DNA from: G965226155 sp965226155 | Lineage (GTDB): Bacteria > Pseudomonadota > Gammaproteobacteria > Eutrophobiales > Eutrophobiaceae | Direction: 5' to 3' | Length of the DNA: 64,000 bases | Assembly: GCA_965226155.1 (NCBI GenBank) | Contig: OZ245331.1 | Location: 2,108,001 to 2,172,000, forward strand | In this document: positions 44,370 to 53,449 of the stretch, in pieces | Position numbering within the stretch: the stretch's first letter is position 1 | Layout of the letters: every line of letters starts with the position of its first letter | The notes under the pieces: model-generated | Seen by the model: only the letters and a program-made list of their open reading frames with translations | What the model was told of the DNA's origin: nothing | Database searches by the model: none | Position numbers and translations under genes: made by a program

Positions 44370-44633
44370 CTATTTAAGCTTTTCAGAGAAAAAATTATAG
44401 ATCCAAGCAAATATCGCCCCGCCAATTGTGCCGTCGAGCAAGCCATATAGGGTGCCGATGATGATGCTGCTGAAACCAGCACCGGCATGGTAGCCCGGAT
44501 AAATGGAGCTGATAACATCAAGGAAGGTGGTGCCATAGCTGGGTTGCATCAGATTGAATAGACTCACTATAAATACAGCGAGGCCCCAGAATAAACCAGT
44601 TGTGATGGCCAAGGCTCGGACAGATAGTTTCAT
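44370..44633 (-). CDS. Small membrane protein of the holin-annotated type
   Basis: This 87-residue protein begins MKLSVRALAITTGLFWGLAVF and has a second and third hydrophobic stretch (FSSIIIGTLYGLLDGTIGGAIFAWIYNFF). This pattern, with YPGYHAG and GLLDGxIGGAIFAWIYN, is widespread in environmental proteobacteria and is often labelled bacteriophage holin without experimental basis. No lysis genes are near. I treat it as a conserved membrane protein. Confidence 0.7.
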   Translation of the reverse strand: MKLSVRALAITTGLFWGLAVFIVSLFNLMQPSYGTTFLDVISSIYPGYHAGAGFSSIIIGTLYGLLDGTIGGAIFAWIYNFFSEKLK

Positions 44634-44709
44634 TTAGTTAATTATTCAAGCACAAAGTAAAAAGTATATATTTTATAAACTTAGTTTAGCACATTATAAG
44701 CGGAATATT

Positions 44710-45822
44710 TCAGGATAATACCGCTAACCTTTGGACTGTCCATACTAGTCCGACTATGGCGATGCCAACGCTACAAGGTACTGTGATACGCCGACGATAC
44801 CACTTTCGTTGACGGAACCAACCTACCAGTAAAAACGCCAAAGTTACGACAATAAGTTGACCTGCTTCCACTCCCACGTTGAATGAGATCAAACTGGGGA
44901 ATCTCAGATCTTCAGATAGACCCATTTCGATCAACACTGAGGCGAAACCTAGACCGTGTAATAGCCCGAAAGCGAAAACGATAAGGATTCGCCAGGGTCG
45001 CAGATTACTATGTATCAGATTTTCGATTGCGACGAAGACTATGGAGAATGCAATCAGCGGTTCAACAATATTCGTAGATAATTGTATCAGTCCGTAGGCT
45101 GCCATAATCAGGGTGACGGTATGGGCAAGGGTAAAGGCAGTGACTTGCCAGATGAGGCTGCTGATACGAGCAGTGAGCAGGAATAGTGCCAGCACAAACA
45201 GGATATGATCCAGACCTTCGGGGATAATATGGACCATGCCCTGATAGGCGTAAGTGATCAATTGTGATATCGCGCTTACAGAAGTCGAGGCGGATGGGAT
45301 GGAATAGGGGTCACTTATCTCACCAGCTGTCACGAGTAGAAAATTAGGACTGTTGAGCATCAGGTTCGTTGTGCCTAGGTAGTTGGGCAATTGCACCTGG
45401 ATGTTCTGAGAGCCTGGCGTCATACGACCTTCGCTGGTGGCAGTAATACGATATTCAACGTTAAACGGTTCACTACGTAACAAGATAAATATGTCTTGAT
45501 CAGATGGCAGCTTGATCCTTGCTGAGGGATTCAGTTGCTGATCAACGTATATATGAATATCTTCTCTCAGCTGGTACTTCGCCTGCTTTAATGTTTGTGT
45601 TAACTCCGGATAGGGAAGGTTACGTACCTGATCGATTAGTTCTTCTCCGCTTCCTTCCAACTGGCGTAGGGTTTGAACTAGCTCGATCAGATCCAGTTCG
45701 ATCACTAAGACATATTCTTCATCGGACATTACTGACAAGGTGGCACGGGTCGGCAAAAATTGATGTGCGATTGCTGACGCTGAACACAGCAATAACATTA
45801 ACAATAATAAATAGTGACGCAT
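44710..45822 (-). CDS. HupE/UreJ-family membrane protein
   Basis: This 370-residue protein has a signal peptide (to about residue 19, ending SAIAHQF), a periplasmic beta-rich region (20-190) and a C-terminal HupE/UreJ_2 domain with six or seven helices. The domain motifs are HIIPEGLDHILFVLALFLL near 202, the FTLAHTVTLIMAAYGL segment near 232, IENLIHSN near 266 and GLLHGLGFASVL near 284. Conserved His residues in these helices suggest metal, perhaps nickel or another divalent ion, handling. No urease or hydrogenase genes are nearby, so the role here is open. Confidence 0.85.
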   Translation of the reverse strand: MRHYLLLLMLLLCSASAIAHQFLPTRATLSVMSDEEYVLVIELDLIELVQTLRQLEGSGEELIDQVRNLPYPELTQTLKQAKYQLREDIHIYVDQQLNPSARIKLPSDQDIFILLRSEPFNVEYRITATSEGRMTPGSQNIQVQLPNYLGTTNLMLNSPNFLLVTAGEISDPYSIPSASTSVSAISQLITYAYQGMVHIIPEGLDHILFVLALFLLTARISSLIWQVTAFTLAHTVTLIMAAYGLIQLSTNIVEPLIAFSIVFVAIENLIHSNLRPWRILIVFAFGLLHGLGFASVLIEMGLSEDLRFPSLISFNVGVEAGQLIVVTLAFLLVGWFRQRKWYRRRITVPCSVGIAIVGLVWTVQRLAVLS

Positions 45823-45852
45823 TATTTTTGCCTAGTTTGCAGTATTTGTTGA

Positions 45853-46893
45853 TCAGGTAAATATAGCGTTAAGAATCTTATTCGCATCGGCCGATTGAGT
45901 AATAAGAGACTTAAGTGCATTTAGCTGGCTTCTTGCTCTGATTTGGTTATGCTGGCTATGACTCTCAAACTTGTTTGGGTCCCAGCTGAAGAAGGATTCA
46001 TTTAGGGCATCTGCACAAAACCGTGTAGCCAGTTCGATATAAATAATATGGATGGCAACGACGAGAGCCCGCCATTCTTCGTCTAATATGAAATCGCGAG
46101 ATATCGATGCGTACCCTTGTAACGCGTTCTCAAAAGTGGCGATTGAGAATGTAGTTTTGTCTACGTCCTCGCCACCCGGATTACACCAAGATCGAAAAGC
46201 ATCGCCGAGTTCCAATGGGAGCGACATCCTACCCAAGGTGTCGAAATCAACTAGGCAGATGCCGCGTTGATTTTTTCTGTCAAAAAGGAAGTTGTTGATC
46301 TTGGGATCGCCGTGCACTTTACGTTCTGGGCACGCTGTAAGGATAGGTAGTCTGGCCGCATAATCGAGTATCTCGGTACTCAGCGGTAATATCTCACGGT
46401 AATTGACGTGGTCCCGATGGATATCAAGGGCGCTCCTTAGCGCTGCTATGTGTTTTTGAGTGTCATGCACACCGGGTCTGACATTGCAAAATTCATAGTC
46501 TATGTCCAGTAATGCTCTGTGGAATTCTGCAAGTACGGTGCCGGCTTCTCGGGCGATGGCCGGGTCATCGACCGTATTAAACGAGACACCATCTATATAA
46601 TTGAACATCCGCCATGTCTGCCCATCTCTGTTCAAGAAAAGACCATCCTCTACGGTTTGGATCAACTGAGGGCTGGAGATATTTTTACCATGAAGATGGC
46701 GAGTAACAGCGTCGATATCTTCATGGATGGAATCCGGGAACATCGAATTAACACACTGAAGAATATATTTTGAATCGTTATCAATAACGAGGTAGGTGGA
46801 ATTGATCAGTCCGATATCTAGAGTTCTGATCTCGGTATGTGTGATTCCAAACCCGGAAAGTGCCTCTACTGCATGGTCAATTTCCTTAGTCAT
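45853..46893 (-). CDS. Aminoglycoside phosphotransferase-fold small-molecule kinase
   Basis: This 346-residue APH/ChoK-family protein has the nucleotide region GLINSTYLVIDNDSKYILQ (residues 28-46), Brenner motif VHGDPKINNFLF near 202 with the catalytic Asp, and the metal-binding LVDFDTLGRM near 220. This arrangement is seen in sugar, hexosamine and homoserine kinases, and drug resistance is not implied. It lies 24 nt downstream of the decarboxylase gene and is likely co-transcribed with it and speE, so a polyamine-related or amino-alcohol substrate is possible, but this is inference. Confidence 0.82.
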   Translation of the reverse strand: MTKEIDHAVEALSGFGITHTEIRTLDIGLINSTYLVIDNDSKYILQCVNSMFPDSIHEDIDAVTRHLHGKNISSPQLIQTVEDGLFLNRDGQTWRMFNYIDGVSFNTVDDPAIAREAGTVLAEFHRALLDIDYEFCNVRPGVHDTQKHIAALRSALDIHRDHVNYREILPLSTEILDYAARLPILTACPERKVHGDPKINNFLFDRKNQRGICLVDFDTLGRMSLPLELGDAFRSWCNPGGEDVDKTTFSIATFENALQGYASISRDFILDEEWRALVVAIHIIYIELATRFCADALNESFFSWDPNKFESHSQHNQIRARSQLNALKSLITQSADANKILNAIFT

Positions 46894-46917
46894 AAGTCGA
46901 TTGTTGCAACAGATGTT

Positions 46918-48090
46918 TTATGTAATGTGAGAAATATTCGAATCTGATGTGTCTTCTGCATTGATAGCAATGATATTCGTACGGGGTAATGAATTAAATT
47001 CTGTTGCTGTTGCACTAGCATAGGCGCCCATCATTGGTGCAACCAGCAGGTCACCGATTTCCAAATCGGGAAGTTGGATAGATTCAGCGATGATATCAAT
47101 ACTGTCACACGTAGGTCCGGCCAAGGTGCTCCGGTTGGTGGGGCCTTGTTTAAGAGAATAGATAGGGTAAGTAGCATGATCAAATATTTGACCGCTAAAA
47201 GAATTGTATACGCCATCGTCGAGGTAATACCATGTTACGCCACCACGATTGGCCTTGCCAATAACAGAAGTGATACAAGTCATTGCCGGCGCAGCAAGGA
47301 ATCGCCCGGGTTCGGCAATGACTCGGATATTCTGTGGCAGGGTAGAGATAATTTCGGAAATGGGCTGGCAGAATTCTTCTATATCGAAATCTACGCCGTC
47401 ATAATTAATTGGAAATCCCCCGCCGATGTCGAGCACGCTCATGGGAATATCATGATTCTTTCGGCTATTTTCAATGATCTCTTTGCACTTTTTGATTGCC
47501 TCTACATGCGAATCTGGTTGTTTTGATTGGGAGCCGACATGAAAACTCAGTCCTTTTATATGGATGCCAGCTTCCACCGCTTTATTGATTATTTCTGGTG
47601 CCTCATTAATTGGCAGGCCAAATTTTTTTGATAAGTTGACGACCGCTTCAGGGTTAGAAAAATTTAGTCTGAGCAGTATGCCGACACGCTCTTTATATCG
47701 GATAAATTTTTCAAGTTCTGACGGGTTATCAATAACAAATGTTGTACAGCCGTATCGTAGTGTAGCTCGGATATCAATATCACGTTTGATCGGGTGTGTA
47801 TGAATAGTTTTCGTAGCAGGAATCGATTCTTTTTCTAATAGTTTAACTTCACCTTGGCTAGCAATATCAAAGTGACATCCTTCCTTATGGAGGACAGAGA
47901 CAGCTGTTTCATGGGGCAAGGCCTTGATAGCAAAAAAGAGATCGACCTGTGGTAACGACTGTTTCAGTTGCCGATACTGTTTGCGGAGTATGTCACAATC
48001 CAGTATTAGCAATGGTGAGTCGTATGTTTTTATCCAGTCATGCAAGTCATAATAGAGTTTCATCCATGAAATGTCTGGGCTATCTGTCAT
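46918..48090 (-). CDS. Ornithine/lysine decarboxylase, fold III PLP enzyme
   Basis: This 390-residue Orn/DAP/Arg decarboxylase-2 family enzyme has the PLP-binding Lys in DLFFAIKALP (Lys56), HVGSQS near 190, GGGFPINY near 222, EPGRFLAAPA near 260 and the catalytic Cys in the GPTCDSID loop near 325. Together these favour ornithine (or lysine) decarboxylase over diaminopimelate decarboxylase. It would make putrescine or cadaverine for the spermidine synthase encoded just upstream, with a 4-nt overlap. Confidence 0.9.
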   Translation of the reverse strand: MTDSPDISWMKLYYDLHDWIKTYDSPLLILDCDILRKQYRQLKQSLPQVDLFFAIKALPHETAVSVLHKEGCHFDIASQGEVKLLEKESIPATKTIHTHPIKRDIDIRATLRYGCTTFVIDNPSELEKFIRYKERVGILLRLNFSNPEAVVNLSKKFGLPINEAPEIINKAVEAGIHIKGLSFHVGSQSKQPDSHVEAIKKCKEIIENSRKNHDIPMSVLDIGGGFPINYDGVDFDIEEFCQPISEIISTLPQNIRVIAEPGRFLAAPAMTCITSVIGKANRGGVTWYYLDDGVYNSFSGQIFDHATYPIYSLKQGPTNRSTLAGPTCDSIDIIAESIQLPDLEIGDLLVAPMMGAYASATATEFNSLPRTNIIAINAEDTSDSNISHIT

Positions 48091-48947
48091 TGCTTGGCTT
48101 TGTCTATAAGATCTAATATAAATTGTGGTAGGGCAAAGCTTGCCTTATGAATTTCAGGATTATAGTAGCGGGTAGAGAAGTTTGCAGACTTATAACGTTC
48201 TTTAAGTGTTTCTAGCGGTATATTCAGCGATTCAATGTCGTCAGTGCCAAAGCCGAAGGCCATTAGACCTCCGCTGTAAGTCGGTACTGCAGCTGTGTAA
48301 AAATGATGTAACTTGAAAATGCTGGAGAAACATTTCACAGTATTTTCAATTTCATCCGGTTGGATAAAAGCAACGCCATTCTGGGTCACAATTATGCTAT
48401 TTTCAGTCATCAGTCTTTTGCAATCTCTGTAGAAATCCTGGGCAAATAACACTTCGCCTGGTCCAATCGGATCAGTAGAGTCAACGATTATGACATCGAA
48501 TTTGTCTTTGGAATTTTTTACGAATTCCGCACCATCCGCAATAACCAGATTCAGTCGGGTATCGTCGAATGCACCTTGTGAATGATTAGGAAGATATTGA
48601 CGGCACATTTCCACTACAGCTTGATCAATCTCAACCATGGATACACTTGGGATGGTCTTGTGACGTAATACTTCTCTCAACATACCACCATCGCCACCAC
48701 CAATAATCAGTACATTTTTGACCGTACCGTGGGTGAATATAGGGATATGAGTCAGCATTTCATGATAGATAAATTCATCCCTTTCCGTCGTTTGAACTAC
48801 GCCGTCCAAGGCCATAACCCGACCAAATTTGGAGTTATGGAATATGATGATGCGCTGATGATCTGATTTGTTTTCGTAGTAAATCTCTTCTACCGTGAAG
48901 ACCTGTCTATGAGCGTCATACAGTGTTTCTTCGAATTGATTTATCAT
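48087..48947 (-). CDS. speE: Spermidine synthase (polyamine aminopropyltransferase)
   Basis: SpeE transfers an aminopropyl group from decarboxylated AdoMet to putrescine. The 286-residue protein shows LDGVVQTTERDEFIYHEM near 47-64, IIGGGDGGMLREVLRH near 81-96, VEIDQAVVEMCRQYLP near 103 and the catalytic DSTDPIGPGE near 156. Residues for decarboxylated AdoMet binding are present. No AdoMet decarboxylase (speD) is in the window. It leads the minus-strand run speE, decarboxylase, APH-type kinase. Confidence 0.95.
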   Translation of the reverse strand: MINQFEETLYDAHRQVFTVEEIYYENKSDHQRIIIFHNSKFGRVMALDGVVQTTERDEFIYHEMLTHIPIFTHGTVKNVLIIGGGDGGMLREVLRHKTIPSVSMVEIDQAVVEMCRQYLPNHSQGAFDDTRLNLVIADGAEFVKNSKDKFDVIIVDSTDPIGPGEVLFAQDFYRDCKRLMTENSIIVTQNGVAFIQPDEIENTVKCFSSIFKLHHFYTAAVPTYSGGLMAFGFGTDDIESLNIPLETLKERYKSANFSTRYYNPEIHKASFALPQFILDLIDKAKQ

Positions 48948-49531
48948 TGTCAGTCACCTTTCACGGCTAGAAATTCTTAGATTAATATGTGTTGTTGTTC
49001 AGATCGAATCTACATGAAGAATAAAACTACCTGTTTGTTAAAGAAAATTACTATTTCAGTTCGATCTTTATAGTATTTGTTGCATCGCAGTATATTAAAA
49101 ATTCTCTACAGATGTAAGTTTTCAGCAACTCAGGTTCAGTTATTCGAAAATGATGTTTTCGGCTGTAATTGCAACATTGGCCGTTTGCACTCATACCAAT
49201 GTCAACGTAAAATCCTATCCCTTAGTAGTATACGTGCGGTGTGCTCCTGTGAAACTTTCTTTTCATCAGTATTGATTAAATGATCATGCTGCTTAAATAA
49301 AGCTCATGATTATTTGCTTGCACGAGGCGGGATATTTTCAATCCTTCCTAAAGGAATTTGGTCACATCATACATGCTGGATGAAAGGAACAAATTAACTA
49401 TTATAAAAACTAAAGACAATTTTTATTTCTTTTGCGGACAATAAACTCTCTACGACGAAATTCTCTTAGATATTCTCGTAAGATTTTTTATGAATTATTA
49501 CTAACTGTGTGGCGGGGAGGTCAACTTGCTA
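48948..49531. other. 584-bp intergenic region between divergent speE and TonB operons
   Basis: AT-rich with no ORF that looks real; a 68-codon reading at 49077-49283 has no ribosome site and no recognisable sequence. The region should contain promoters for both speE and the DUF3450-TtpC-TonB operon. I looked for an iron-responsive (Fur) 19-mer and saw no convincing match. Confidence 0.5.
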
Positions 49532-50317
49532 ATGGAAAATTTTAATCCAAGTAACATTCTAAAGCGATTTGTTGTACTCATATTGTCGCTTGGCTTTACC
49601 GGTAGTGTCTTAGCTCAGGACAAGATCGATCAAATTGCACAGACTGGTGTGCAGAGAGGAACTGAGGCAAAAGCGTCACAAGCGCGAGTTGATAAAACCT
49701 CTCTTGATACGGACAAAATTATTTCTAATTTCAAGCGTGAGCTCAAAGTGATCGATGGGCTCAAGGTTTATAACGCCCTGTTACAGCGACAGCTTGATGA
49801 CCAGAAGCTTGATATGGAACGTTTGAGGACGTCGATTGATGAAGTCGCGATTATCGAACGCCAGATTGTACCCACCATGATTAACATGCTCGAGTCTCTA
49901 AATGAATTTATAAAGCGCGATGTACCTTTTCTCATTGATGAACGAAATGATCGGGTTTTGAGATTGAGAGCTGCCATTGAGAGTTCAGATATCACCAATG
50001 CAGAAAAATTCCGAGCCATACTCGAGGCATACCAGATTGAAGGTGAATATGGTCGAACCATTGAAGCCTATACAGGGACCCTTAATATTGATGGCGTTTC
50101 ACGAGAAGTGAGTTTCCTGAAAATTGGACGGATCTCTTTGACTTACCAGACAGCAGATCGGCTATCGAATGGAGTATGGGACCAGGCAAATCGAACATGG
50201 GCAGCACTGGAAGACGAGGCGTACCGGAATTATCTGGCAAAGGGTATCCAGATTGCGAAAGATCAGATTGCTCCCGATATGCTCATCATCCCCCTTATTG
50301 CATCGGAGGTTAAATAA
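49532..50317 (+). CDS. DUF3450 family periplasmic protein
   Basis: From ATG 49532 (GGGGAGG 11 nt upstream; a TTG at 49526 is also possible) the product has 261 residues. A signal peptide (LILSLGFTGSVLAQ, cleavage near residue 27) is followed by a coiled-coil-prone region (about 60-125; LLQRQLDDQKLDMERL) and DUF3450 motifs DVPFLIDERNDRVLRLRAAI near 130, AEKFRAILEAYQIEGEYGRTIEAY near 155 and FLKIGRISLTYQTAD near 195. DUF3450 proteins are encoded with TtpC/ExbB/ExbD/TonB genes and probably support outer-membrane energisation. Confidence 0.9.
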   Translation: MENFNPSNILKRFVVLILSLGFTGSVLAQDKIDQIAQTGVQRGTEAKASQARVDKTSLDTDKIISNFKRELKVIDGLKVYNALLQRQLDDQKLDMERLRTSIDEVAIIERQIVPTMINMLESLNEFIKRDVPFLIDERNDRVLRLRAAIESSDITNAEKFRAILEAYQIEGEYGRTIEAYTGTLNIDGVSREVSFLKIGRISLTYQTADRLSNGVWDQANRTWAALEDEAYRNYLAKGIQIAKDQIAPDMLIIPLIASEVK

Positions 50318-51693
50318 TGAAACGCGCGATACTGTTACTCAATATGGTTGTGGTATTTACCATTGCATCAATGAATGTGAGTGCGCAGAGCAGCCTATCG
50401 TCACTGGATGATCTGTTGAAACGTGTTCAAACGGGGAGAATTACCGAAAATACCGCAAATAAAAAGCGCGAACAAGATTTTATTAGAAACAAGGGTAAGC
50501 AGCAGCAGTTGCTCGCAAATGCAAACCGAGAACGTGCGGCCCTCGAAGTGCAAAGCGCTAGGATGGAGGCAGCATTTGAGGTAAACGAGGGGCAATTAGG
50601 GGAGTTACGTGAGCAATTAGCAATCCGCATGGGTTCCCTGAAAGAGTTGTTTGGCGTGCTACAGCAGGCTGCCGGTGATGCACGAGGCGAATTTGAAAAT
50701 TCATTGACCAACATCGAGTTTCCTAAACGGGGTGAGTTCCTAACCGCGCTAGCTGAAAAGATGGGTTCATCAACTGAACTGGCCTCGCTCGACGAGATCG
50801 AACAACTGTGGTTTGAACTACAGAGGGAAATGAACGAACAAGGCAAGCTCAAGAAGATTACTACCCAGGTTGTCTCTGCGAATGGCGATCAGGTTCAAAA
50901 GGAAATTATTCGTGTTGGTGTTTTCAATATTGTATCTGATGGTAAATACCTCGGGTATAACCCAGATACTGGGACGGTATCAGAATTGCTGCGGCAACCA
51001 GCGGCAAGGTTTCTAAATACCGCTGAAGATATTAATACCACTAGTAGCGGTGAGGTCGCATTCGGTCTGGATCCCAGCCGAGGTCAGTTGCTAAGTATGT
51101 TAATACAAACACCTACGATTTTGGAACGTATCGATCAAGGTGGGGTTGTTGGTCGAATCATTATTGCTCTTGGATTATTCGCCGCGACTATTGCAATATA
51201 TAGGTTCGTCTTGTTGATGATGATCACTGCAAAGGTTTCTGCGCAGAAACGCAATTCAGATAAACCTAAGACAGGCAATCCATTAGGCAGGGTACTGCAA
51301 GTTTATCACCAGAACCGGAATATCGATCTCGAATCGCTCGAGCTAAGATTAGGTGAGGCGGTGTTGAAAGAAACGCCCAAGCTCAATCGTTTCAATATGA
51401 TGTTAAAGGTGATTGCAGTAGTAGCGCCACTATTGGGACTTTTGGGGACCGTCACCGGCATGATTATTACCTTCCAGGCAATTACTCTGTTCGGTGCTGG
51501 AGATCCTAAGATGATGGCAGGTGGTATTTCTCAGGCCTTAGTGACAACCGTACTAGGTCTTTGTGTTGCTATACCAACGGTTTTGTTACATACCATTGTT
51601 TCGGGTCGTAGTAAGGCCTTGGTGGAAACCTTGGAAGAGCAGGCGACCGGCATGGTAGCTGAATATTCTGAAAAGGTTCATAAAGCGACCTAA
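50317..51693 (+). CDS. TtpC-type MotA/TolQ/ExbB proton channel protein
   Basis: This 458-residue protein has a signal-like start, a periplasmic coiled-coil N-terminal region (about 25-270; many Glu/Lys/Arg in LLANANRERAALEVQSARMEA) and a membrane part (about 275-455) with the family signature VAPLLGLLGTVTGMI near 370 and a GDPKMMAGGISQALVTT segment near 398. It matches TtpC, which is needed for TonB2-type energised uptake in vibrios together with ExbB2/ExbD2. It overlaps the DUF3450 gene (ATAATGA). Confidence 0.88.
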   Translation: MKRAILLLNMVVVFTIASMNVSAQSSLSSLDDLLKRVQTGRITENTANKKREQDFIRNKGKQQQLLANANRERAALEVQSARMEAAFEVNEGQLGELREQLAIRMGSLKELFGVLQQAAGDARGEFENSLTNIEFPKRGEFLTALAEKMGSSTELASLDEIEQLWFELQREMNEQGKLKKITTQVVSANGDQVQKEIIRVGVFNIVSDGKYLGYNPDTGTVSELLRQPAARFLNTAEDINTTSSGEVAFGLDPSRGQLLSMLIQTPTILERIDQGGVVGRIIIALGLFAATIAIYRFVLLMMITAKVSAQKRNSDKPKTGNPLGRVLQVYHQNRNIDLESLELRLGEAVLKETPKLNRFNMMLKVIAVVAPLLGLLGTVTGMIITFQAITLFGAGDPKMMAGGISQALVTTVLGLCVAIPTVLLHTIVSGRSKALVETLEEQATGMVAEYSEKVHKAT

Positions 51694-51729
51694 TGCTTCG
51701 ATAATTCATTTCGGAAGGTTTAACTCTTA

Positions 51730-52311
51730 ATGATAGATTTTTTCTATTCTATATTGCGGTTTATTACCTCTATTGTTGGTGCCGAGCAGGGTTTCATCAA
51801 TATGTGGGAAGCGATCCGCGACTTCTTCGAGTTAGGTGGCGACGTCCTATTTCTCATTGGAGGGATCATGATTATTATGTGGGTTTTAATAATTGAACGT
51901 ATCCTGTATTTTGCGATTAATCATAAAAGAGTTGTGCAAAAGACTGTGGACAATTGGAATAAGCGTAAAGAAAGAAAATCGTGGAATGCTCACAAGATAC
52001 GCGAGGGGATGATCTCAGAGGTTAGGATGGCTTCGAACCAGTATTTAGGTGTGATAAAAGCTTGTGTCGCTCTTTGTCCCTTGCTGGGTCTATTGGGAAC
52101 GGTAACGGGCATGATTCAAGTTTTCGAAGTCATGGCGATACTTGGGACAGGTAATGCCCGCGCGATGGCTGACGGTGTGTCCAAGGCGACCGTCCCGACC
52201 ATGTGTGGAATGGTTGCGGCATTATCGGGGCTGTTTGTCAGTGTCTGGTTGGTGAAAAAGGCCGAAAGTGAAGTCCAGATATTGGGCGAACATATGACCA
52301 TGGACCACTAA
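51730..52311 (+). CDS. exbB: ExbB2-type proton channel subunit
   Basis: This 193-residue protein has three membrane helices (about 35-57, 105-135, 150-172) and the signature CPLLGLLGTVTGMIQVF near residue 117, followed by GNARAMADGVSKATVPT near 140. Its cytoplasmic loop is shorter than in the 4.8-kb ExbB, as in the TonB2-associated group. It follows the TtpC-like gene by 36 bases. Confidence 0.92.
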   Translation: MIDFFYSILRFITSIVGAEQGFINMWEAIRDFFELGGDVLFLIGGIMIIMWVLIIERILYFAINHKRVVQKTVDNWNKRKERKSWNAHKIREGMISEVRMASNQYLGVIKACVALCPLLGLLGTVTGMIQVFEVMAILGTGNARAMADGVSKATVPTMCGMVAALSGLFVSVWLVKKAESEVQILGEHMTMDH

Positions 52312-52374
52312 AAAGATATGAACTATTCCATTAATATACTATTCTAATACTAGTCAGGTTATAAAAGGTGAACT

Positions 52375-52776
52375 ATGCGCAGAATCTCACAATCTGCACC
52401 AGAAGACGAGTCAAGTATCGATATCACACCCATGCTTGACGTCGTCTTTATCATGTTGATTTTTTTCATTGTAACGGCGACTTTCGTTAAGGAAACGGGC
52501 ATCGATGTGAATAAACCAGATGCACTCACTGCCACAGTAAAGAACAAGGCTAATATCCTGATTGCCATCGATGCAAATGATGGGATCTGGATCGAAAGAC
52601 GTCGGGTTGACCCTCGTTCAGTTAGGCCCAATATCGAGCGGCTACATGCCGAAAATCCGCAGGGTTCGGTAGTAATACTGGCAGATAAGAAATCGACCAA
52701 TGAAATGTTAGTGACTGTCATGGACGCAAGCCGTGCAGCGGGGGTTTATAATATTGCCTTGGCTGCAAACAAGTAA
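52375..52776 (+). CDS. exbD: ExbD2-type proton channel subunit
   Basis: A 133-residue partner with one helix carrying the proton-path Asp (IDITPMLDVVFIMLIFFIV, about residues 14-32) and a periplasmic domain ending MDASRAAGVYNIALAANK. It is the second ExbD of the window and groups with the TonB2-type operon by position. Confidence 0.93.
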   Translation: MRRISQSAPEDESSIDITPMLDVVFIMLIFFIVTATFVKETGIDVNKPDALTATVKNKANILIAIDANDGIWIERRRVDPRSVRPNIERLHAENPQGSVVILADKKSTNEMLVTVMDASRAAGVYNIALAANK

Positions 52777-52798
52777 AGGATAAAGGGAGGGTCAAGCC

Positions 52799-53428
52799 TT
52801 GCAATTGGCAATAGTACGTTACGCAATAGTACGTTACCTAATCAGTATGCTTACAGCGTTTGTCGTTGTCTTTAGCCTATTCTATTTAATGCAGCATCTG
52901 ATCGCGACAGCAGACCGGAGTCTCGACGAAGAAAGCGCTGGTTCGTTGTTGGAATTTATTAGAGTTCCAGAAGTCGAAGAAATAGTCAGACCACAGCCAC
53001 CTAAAAAACCACCACCACCGGAAGAACCTCCACCGGAACCTCCGCCACCGCAGCTAGATAACCTCACTCCCGAGGCTGACATGATTACTGTTTCGTCTGT
53101 CAATGTGAGTGCCGGAATCAGCTTGGATAGGGGAGGGTTTGGACTGTCAAATGACGGTGAGTATCTGCCTATCGTCAAGGTCCGGCCTATTTATCCAAAC
53201 CGAGCCTTATCACGCGGGATTGAAGGTTATGTTATTGTTCAGTTTACTGTAACGAAACAGGGCACGACCAAGGATGCGGTTATCGTGAAAAGCCAGCCTA
53301 AGGGATATTTTGAGAGGGCGGCTATCCAGGCTGCAGGCAAGTTTAAGTACAAACCACGGGTAATCGATGGTGTCGCTATCGAAGTTCCAGGTGTACAGAA
53401 TAAAATTACCTTTGAAATTGAAGAATAG
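52799..53428 (+). CDS. tonB: TonB-family energy transducer
   Basis: This 209-residue TonB-like protein has an N-terminal anchor (RYLISMLTAFVVVFSLFYLM, about 11-30), a Pro-rich stretch (about 60-85) short enough to fit small TonB2-type proteins, and a C-terminal TonB domain (LPIVKVRPIYPNRALSRGIEGYV near 122, then GYFERAAIQAAGKFKY near 173). The start is TTG 52799 with GGGAGG upstream. An exact 15-bp tandem duplication near the start makes it read AIVRY twice (positions 3-12). It transfers proton-motive energy to outer-membrane receptors. Which cargo is unknown; no receptor gene is in the window. Confidence 0.9.
   Translation: MQLAIVRYAIVRYLISMLTAFVVVFSLFYLMQHLIATADRSLDEESAGSLLEFIRVPEVEEIVRPQPPKKPPPPEEPPPEPPPPQLDNLTPEADMITVSSVNVSAGISLDRGGFGLSNDGEYLPIVKVRPIYPNRALSRGIEGYVIVQFTVTKQGTTKDAVIVKSQPKGYFERAAIQAAGKFKYKPRVIDGVAIEVPGVQNKITFEIEE
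52808..52837. repeat. 15-bp exact tandem duplication in tonB
   Basis: The 15-mer starting GCAATAGTACG and ending TTAC occurs twice head to tail, adding five residues (AIVRY) to the cytoplasmic N-terminus without shifting the frame. It resembles the 10-bp duplication at 36665. Confidence 0.9.
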
Positions 53429-53449
53429 TGTAATGTTTATTTATGACCG

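Noticed and set aside
44370..44633. Phage holin, and therefore a prophage remnant.
   Set aside because: The holin label for this small membrane family is not backed by evidence and no lysis, capsid or tail gene is nearby.
45853..46893. Aminoglycoside resistance gene.
   Set aside because: The APH fold is shared by many metabolic kinases, and the context is polyamine metabolism rather than a resistance cassette.
49077..49283. 68-codon ORF in the speE-TonB spacer.
   Set aside because: Composition and lack of a ribosome site suggest chance; no conserved motif.
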